This document shows positions 7,249 through 11,484 of a stretch of 11,484 nt of DNA, piece by piece (within the stretch, counting starts at the first letter, position 1; each line of letters opens with the position of its first letter). Source of the DNA: Russula earlei (Eukaryota > Basidiomycota > Agaricomycetes > Russulales > Russulaceae); contig JAGFNK010001290.1 in the NCBI GenBank assembly GCA_025769875.1, forward strand, positions 1 through 11,484, given 5' to 3'. The translations under genes and the position numbers were made by a program. Under the pieces are notes generated by a model. The model was not told the origin of the DNA and ran no database searches. It saw nothing but the letters and a program-made list of their open reading frames with translations.

Positions 7249-10234
7249 ATGGATGACCTTAAAGTCCCTATTGAAAAGTTAGCCAGCGATGGCAGTAATT
7301 GGGTCACTTACTGCGACTGCATGATGTGGACTTTCTAATCTCGAGGGCTGACAGAACATCTTACTGAAGTCAGCATCTCGTTGGCATACACCACTATCGG
7401 CAACATGGGCCACTTGACACCACAAGCCTGATGGGATATGGACAATGCCACAGTAAAACAGCTAATAGGGGCATCAATCCCCAATAGCGTCTTTATGCAA
7501 ATCAGAAATAAAACAAACGCTAAAGAAGTGTGGGATGCACTCAAAGCGTTATTCGAAATGTGCACCCAAATGATAATAGTTGACCTGAAGCAGTGACTAC
7601 AATCAATGCATTGTGGGGAAGAAGATAATGTTTGGACGCACCTAGAGAAGGTGGCCAACCTCTGAGGGCAACTCAGATCCATGGGAAAAACCATACCTGA
7701 CAACAAATATGCAGCAATCTTGATGGGATCACTGCCCCCTTCCTATCGACCTTCATGCAATGCCATCACCACTTCTGCCTATATTGGTGGACATGCAGTT
7801 ACTGCTGACACAATTATCAAACTGATCACTGATGAGTTTGATCCACGTACCTTAGATGCCAATTCCAAGGCCCAAGAAGAGGCCTTTACTGCTGATGCCC
7901 AAAAGAAGAAAGGCAAGAAACACGATATCAAATGTTTCAATTGCCATAAAAAGGGGCATATGAAGTCTGACTGTTGGGAAAAAAGGAGGCGGCAGGGAGG
8001 GTCAAGGGCTGAGACAGCATGAGGGGAAGGATGGTTGACAGAAGAAATCCGATGCCAGGCCAAAGGATATGGCCATTTCAGCTGAGCCAGTGGAGACCGA
8101 AGCGTGGGCTGCAATAGAACTTGCAGATGAAACTGATATTGCAGAGGTGGTCCCCAGATCCAAAGTCGATGGCCAGATAATGGAGCTCTATGACTCTGGA
8201 GCTACGTGCCATATGTCACCCTTTTGAGACAAATTTGTCACTTACCAGCAAATCGCCCCTCATCCTATTATCACTGCTGATAAGCAAACCTTCTATGCCA
8301 TTGGTAAAGGAGATCTTCAGATCAATGTCCCGAATGGCATGAAGTCGACCAGAGTGCTATTGTGAGACACCCTCCATGCACCAGATATTGGGGTAACTGT
8401 TGTATCCATCAGCCAAATTTTGAAGGCTGGCTACTCAGTGAAAGTTTTGGGCAATTTCTGTGATATCAAACAGGGAAGCGATGGATACATTGTGGGGAGG
8501 ATATCATCAGGTGCAAATGGCCTATTCAAAGTTGAGCACAGTATGGCTGTGACCACATTGGAAATTTCTGAAAATCTTCTCACACTCCACAGGAGACTTG
8601 GTCACATTTCCCTGACTACCATGCGCACTCTCATCCATGTCAATGCCATTACGGGCATCCACTTGATGGACGACCCAACCATTCCATTTGTTTGCAACTC
8701 ATGTGAGCATGCAAAATCCATGTGCAAGGTTATCCACAAGGAGTGGCAAGCGCCTCTGGCCCAGGCATTTGGAGACAAGGTGCACACAGACCTATGGGGA
8801 GCTTCACCTGTCCAGAGTCTTGGTGGCCAAAAATTGAGGCATACAAGGCGTTTGCAGCATGGGCACAAATGCAATGAGGCGTCCATATTAAATGCCTCAG
8901 ATCTGACTGTGGCAGTGAGTTCCTCAGCAATGAATTCACTGACTTCTTGAGAAGCCAGGGTACGGAGTGGCGCCTCACAACTGCTGACATGCCCCAACAC
9001 AATGGCGTAGCGGAGTCACTCAACCACTGCCTAGTCAAGCATGTATGCACCATGCTGCATCAAGCCCAGTTGCCCAAGAACATGTGGGGCAAAGCAATTA
9101 GACATGCTGTTTGGCTGAAGAATCGCACATCCACACGTGCCATTGGCAACATAACCCCATATGAGAGACTATATGGTGAGAAAACTGACTTGAAAGATGT
9201 TCTGGGGTGGGGACAAGTTGTTTGGGTTCACCTTAAAAAACAGCCCAAACTTGATGCCCGCGCTATACAAGCGCGATGGGTTGGTTACAATACCGACAGT
9301 ACACATGCCCATCGCATATATTGGCCAGCACAAAAGAAGATCTCCATTGAGCATGATGTGAGATTCCCCACAGCTGAAGCAGGGCCTACAATTCCAATAC
9401 TCACCACTACGCTAGGCACACTGCATGTCACATACTCACCGACACTTACAGCACCATCATCCCCTGCTCCCATTCAACTTCATTGCTGCCATCACCTCTC
9501 ACACCAATCACGTTGGCACCTCAAACTGATGATGAAGAAGAAGAAGTGGAACAGGAGCTCGTACCAGTGCACACTCCTGTGGCCACGCCGGTGCCTAAAA
9601 GGAGGGCACAGAAACCTACACAACCTGTACAACCAACATGCTGATCTGAACGCATGACAAAACCATCATATATTATGTGGCAGATAGCCGCAGGAGAGGG
9701 TACAGCAGAGGGCACTAATACAGATTATGCTCATTACCTTGTTGCCACAGAGTTTATTGACACTAATGTAATCACGCCCATCGAGATTGACAGTGATCCA
9801 AAGTCATACGCAGAAGCGCTGTCCCGCTCTGATTGGCCTCAATGGAGAGAGGCAATGGATTGGGAGCTGTTGACTCTCGAAGCAGCTGACACCTGGGAAT
9901 TTGTACCACGCCCATGCAACAAAAACATCATCAGTTCAAAGTGGGTTTATTGTATCAAAAGAAAGGCAGACAGAAGCATACTCAGATACAAAGCCCGGCT
10001 TGTTGCCCAAGGCTTCATGCAAATATATGGGGTGGACTATCTCCTAACCTTTTCCCCAGTTGCTAAGCTTGCCAGTTTTTGAGCCATACTTGCGATTGCT
10101 ACGTCTCAATTGGGAGATTATAAGTTTTGACTTTAACAGTGTGTATCTCAATGCAGAATTGGATGAAAATGAAGAAATCTATATGTATAGTCCCCCTGGT
10201 TATGATACTGATACTAACACTGTAAAATGGCTTC
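7249..10234 (+). pseudogene. Broken Ty1/copia gag-pol of element 2
   Basis: It starts at ATG 7249 (MDDLKVPIEKLASDGSNW, a typical copia Gag start). Gag runs in one frame, with stops at 7336 (TAA), 7429, 7594 and 7663 (TGA), to a CCHC knuckle CFNCHKKGHMKSDC (7933-7974). At an A-run (7979-7984) the frame moves by +1. The protease motif YDSGATCHMSPF has its Asp at 8192; further TGA stops fall at 8036, 8225 and 8363. The integrase HHCC begins at His 8588, and D1 is at 8789. About 25 residues are then missing near 8833, with a frame change and a TGA at 8875. D2 is at 8905 and E at 9013, 35 residues apart as usual, but SDRGGE reads SDCGSE. The acidic linker changes frame near 9480 and has a TGA at 9642. 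RT runs from about 9795, with a TGA at 10080 and a frame change near 10098, through FDFNSVYLN and a PPGY motif to VKWL, where element 3 interrupts it before YVDD. No functional product is expected. Confidence 0.9.
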
Positions 10235-10554
10235 TGTCAAGACACGTACTGCTGATCACTAAGGACTCAGGAGCAGGTGGGGCAAGGGTCGGAACAGATG
10301 ATACGCGGCCGAAGGCGGCGTTGAAACAGGAGGACGAGCCAAACGACGAGGAGGTAACCAGATGGGGACTGGTAAGTGTTGCAAGAGCAGAGGCGAAGAC
10401 TGGAGGCCAGTGTAGCGAGGGGCTTTAGACAAAGGCGGTCGTTGAAGAGTACCTTGGAGGCGAGGAAGTCTTTAAACTGAGCGGTCGCAGGGGAGTACCC
10501 AGGAGTATGAGAGTATCACAAATGGACAGTCTGACGACGCCATGCTTCATTGGG

Positions 10555-10562
10555 CTTATATA
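10555..10562 (-). promoter_or_regulatory. TATA box in the gypsy LTR
   Basis: Read on the minus strand this is TATATAAG, a strong TATA match inside the LTR. A CCAAT motif (plus strand, 10618-10622) lies about 55 bp upstream in inverted orientation. This would place the transcription start near 10530, with the remaining roughly 300 bp as R and U5. Confidence 0.55.
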
Positions 10563-10679
10563 CAGTGTACAGGGTCGATTACAAAGACTGGGACTATTCT
10601 AGACTCTTTGGTACCATCCAATAGGACTACAGAGGCATAAACTTGCTTGTGTCAAGTTTCAGGCTTACTGAGCGCATTA

Positions 10680-10798
10680 CTGATCATTGTGGAGCGATGA
10701 CATCATTATGATGTCACTGTGGAGCGCTTAGTGAGCCTATGAGGTCACTGTGGAGTCGCTCAGTCAGCTATGATGTCATTGGAGCCTGGATGACGTCA
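10680..10798 (-). repeat. Phased repeats with CRE-like sites in the gypsy LTR
   Basis: Imperfect units of about 31 bp start at 10708, 10739 and 10770, with a more diverged unit before them and a partial one at 10790. Each carries TGANGTCA: TGATGTCA (10709), TGAGGTCA (10740), TGATGTCA (10771) and the perfect palindrome TGACGTCA (10791). An inverted copy, TGACATCA, is at 10698. TGACGTCA is the established binding site of CREB/ATF-type bZIP factors. The position upstream of the TATA box fits an enhancer; binding itself is inference. Confidence 0.65.
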
Positions 10799-11062
10799 GA
10801 TGATTTATGCAACAGTTTCTAAGAGTTTGTGCCGCTGTTTCGGGTCCTTGGTGGCTGGGTGGCCATGTGGCTGCCACGCGATGATTACCCGATTAGGAAA
10901 CGGGTGCCTGGTCGTTATAGTGCCTTTGCAATAGCGATATCTTGCACTGCAGGGGGATAGCCCAGAAAACGGAAGGGAGTTGGTAATGCAAAATGAGAGA
11001 GGTCTCTCTTGAGTGAAATAGGACCATCTACGGTCAGGACTGGCCTTGGTTCGTAACATTCA

Positions 11063-11072
11063 TCCCCTCTTT
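11063..11072 (-). promoter_or_regulatory. Polypurine tract of the gypsy element
   Basis: On the minus strand it reads AAAGAGGGGA and lies at the inner edge of the LTR, the expected place for the plus-strand primer. It supports reading 10235-11058 as a 3' LTR attached to a larger element, not a solo LTR. Confidence 0.7.
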
Positions 11073-11295
11073 ATAGACTTGTTGCTCCTGCAACGGTAGG
11101 GACTTGTTTCTTTGGGGTGGAGTAGTTTGCATATGAAAAGTCGAAGTCTGTTTGTTCGTGGGGAATTCTCTTTTTGTCTATGGATTGCTTTGGGGATAGC
11201 TGTGGTCGATTGAGTGCATGTGATCGCAGGGGTTCTTTGAAAAGTTCGTTGGTAACAAGGATAAAGGTAGTCGTCGACAGAGGTCATGATGAGAG
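11073..11295 (-). other. Untranslated 3' stretch of the gypsy element
   Basis: It lies between the Pol stop codon and the polypurine tract. An open frame of 75 codons starts 8 nt after the Pol stop and ends in the polypurine tract. It shows no recognisable motif and is rich in Thr, Arg and Ser, so I do not call it a gene. Confidence 0.5.
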
Positions 11296-11484
11296 TTATT
11301 GGTTTAGGGGGTTACTCCTGGTGGGAATTGTTTTAAGCGCTTTCGGATATTTCCGATGGAAGTCTTTGACAAGTGATTGCGCTCTTGATAGGTTAGAGGC
11401 TGGTTCCCAAGTATTTTCTGCAGCAGTGTACCCTTTCCATTTAACTAGGTATTGAATCCCTTTGCGGTTCGGGGAGAGTCGAGA
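11296..11484 (-). CDS. Ty3/gypsy Pol C-terminus with chromodomain (partial)
   Basis: Reading the minus strand from the right edge gives 62 residues and a TAA stop (11298-11296). Residues 9-28 match the chromodomain core: IQYLVKWKGY, then ENTWEP, followed by NLSRAQSLVKDFH, the usual closing helix. The aromatic-cage Trp and Tyr of KWKGY are present; the first cage aromatic would be off the edge. Chromodomains at the C-terminus of chromoviral integrases bind methylated histone H3 and steer insertion toward heterochromatin in studied elements. There is no start codon because the frame enters from outside the window, so it is easily missed. The frame is intact as far as visible. Confidence 0.9.
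   Translation of the reverse strand, partial: SRLSPNRKGIQYLVKWKGYTAAENTWEPASNLSRAQSLVKDFHRKYPKALKTIPTRSNPLNQ

Larger units (their letters stand above)
6500..10234 (+). mobile_element. Degenerate Ty1/copia element (element 2), truncated by element 3
   Basis: An LTR-like region ends at 7180 with CA, followed directly by a primer-binding site and then a Ty1/copia Gag-protease-integrase-RT order in three changing frames. Ten in-frame stops, several frameshifts and an internal deletion show it is long dead. The right end is cut in the reverse transcriptase by the gypsy LTR at 10235; the rest of RT, RNase H and the 3' LTR should resume beyond that element, outside the window. The protein sequence is only distantly similar to element 1, so this is a different copia lineage. 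The left boundary is uncertain. Confidence 0.8.
10235..11058 (-). repeat. 3' LTR of the gypsy element (about 824 bp)
   Basis: On the minus strand it begins TGTTACGAACC at 11058 and ends CTTGACA at 10235, giving TGT...ACA ends. The inner edge could instead be 11062 (TGAATGTTACG), which would abut the polypurine tract directly. It contains a TATA box at 10562-10555 with a cluster of CRE-like octamers some 140-240 bp upstream, as expected of U3. The outer edge is fixed within a few bases by where the copia RT homology stops. Small open frames inside it are not considered genes. Confidence 0.75.
10235..11484 (-). mobile_element. Ty3/gypsy chromovirus (element 3), 3' end only, nested in element 2
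   Basis: On the minus strand the order is Pol C-terminus with chromodomain (11484-11296), a short untranslated stretch, a polypurine tract (11072-11063) and an LTR (about 11058-10235). The chromodomain at the Pol C-terminus defines the chromovirus branch of Ty3/gypsy. The rest of the element lies beyond the right edge. The copia reading frame runs unbroken up to the junction, so insertion was into the reverse transcriptase gene of element 2; the predicted target duplication is GCTTC (10230-10234), to be found after the far LTR. Confidence 0.85.

Noticed and set aside
10060..10428. A 122-codon plus-strand frame starting in copia RT
   Set aside because: Its first half is genuine RT of element 2 and its second half is gypsy LTR sequence. 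It is a chimera created by the insertion, not a gene.
10805..11059. An 84-codon minus-strand frame inside the gypsy LTR
   Set aside because: It lies entirely in the LTR, reads from the LTR edge and shows no known domain. Chance frame.
11060..11287. A 75-codon minus-strand frame between the gypsy Pol stop and the LTR
   Set aside because: It starts 8 nt after the Pol stop, ends in the polypurine tract, has no recognisable motif and a low-complexity composition. An untranslated 3' stretch explains it.
1..11484. CRISPR arrays, rRNA or tRNA genes, phage defence or toxin systems
   Set aside because: No regularly spaced repeats, tRNA cloverleaf or such protein motifs were seen. The tRNA-like match at the primer sites is complementary to a tRNA, not a tRNA gene.

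Overview
The window looks like nuclear DNA of a filamentous fungus, most likely a basidiomycete (Agaricomycetes). The reasons are a spliced host gene of a kind I associate with mushroom-forming fungi, two Ty1/copia elements and one chromodomain-bearing Ty3/gypsy element. The genus cannot be told from the sequence. I see no rRNA, tRNA, CRISPR array or bacterial operon.

Layout, left to right. (1) Positions 1-723 hold the 3' part of a spliced fungal gene of unknown function; upstream exons are probably off the left edge. (2) A short 3' flank (724-980) ends at the insertion site of element 1. (3) Element 1 (986-6269, + strand) is a complete Ty1/copia retrotransposon. It has two 480-bp LTRs that I read as identical, a perfect 5-bp target duplication CCACT, a primer-binding site, an uninterrupted 1349-residue Gag-Pol with every catalytic motif, and a polypurine tract. 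It looks very young and possibly still active. (4) A short anonymous stretch (6275-6499) follows. (5) Element 2 (about 6500-10234, + strand) is an old, unrelated-looking Ty1/copia copy. Its primer-binding site is the same as in element 1, but Gag-Pol is broken by ten in-frame stops, several frameshifts and a deletion of about 75 bp. Nine of the ten stops are TGA, most falling where an arginine CGA is expected, and the element is poor in CpG. (6) Element 3 (10235 to beyond the right edge, - strand) is a Ty3/gypsy chromovirus inserted into the reverse transcriptase of element 2. The window shows its 3' LTR with a TATA box and phased CRE-like repeats, its polypurine tract, and the last 62 residues of Pol with a chromodomain.

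The genes do not form a pathway. This is a host gene followed by layered retrotransposons: element 2 is old and mutated, element 3 interrupted it, and element 1 landed separately between the host gene and element 2. No wholly new system was found. The most useful leads are half-tRNA initiator-Met priming shared by both copia elements, the repeated hairpin modules in the LTR of element 1, the CRE-like array in the gypsy LTR, the CpG-linked decay of element 2, and a compensating frameshift pair in the host gene.
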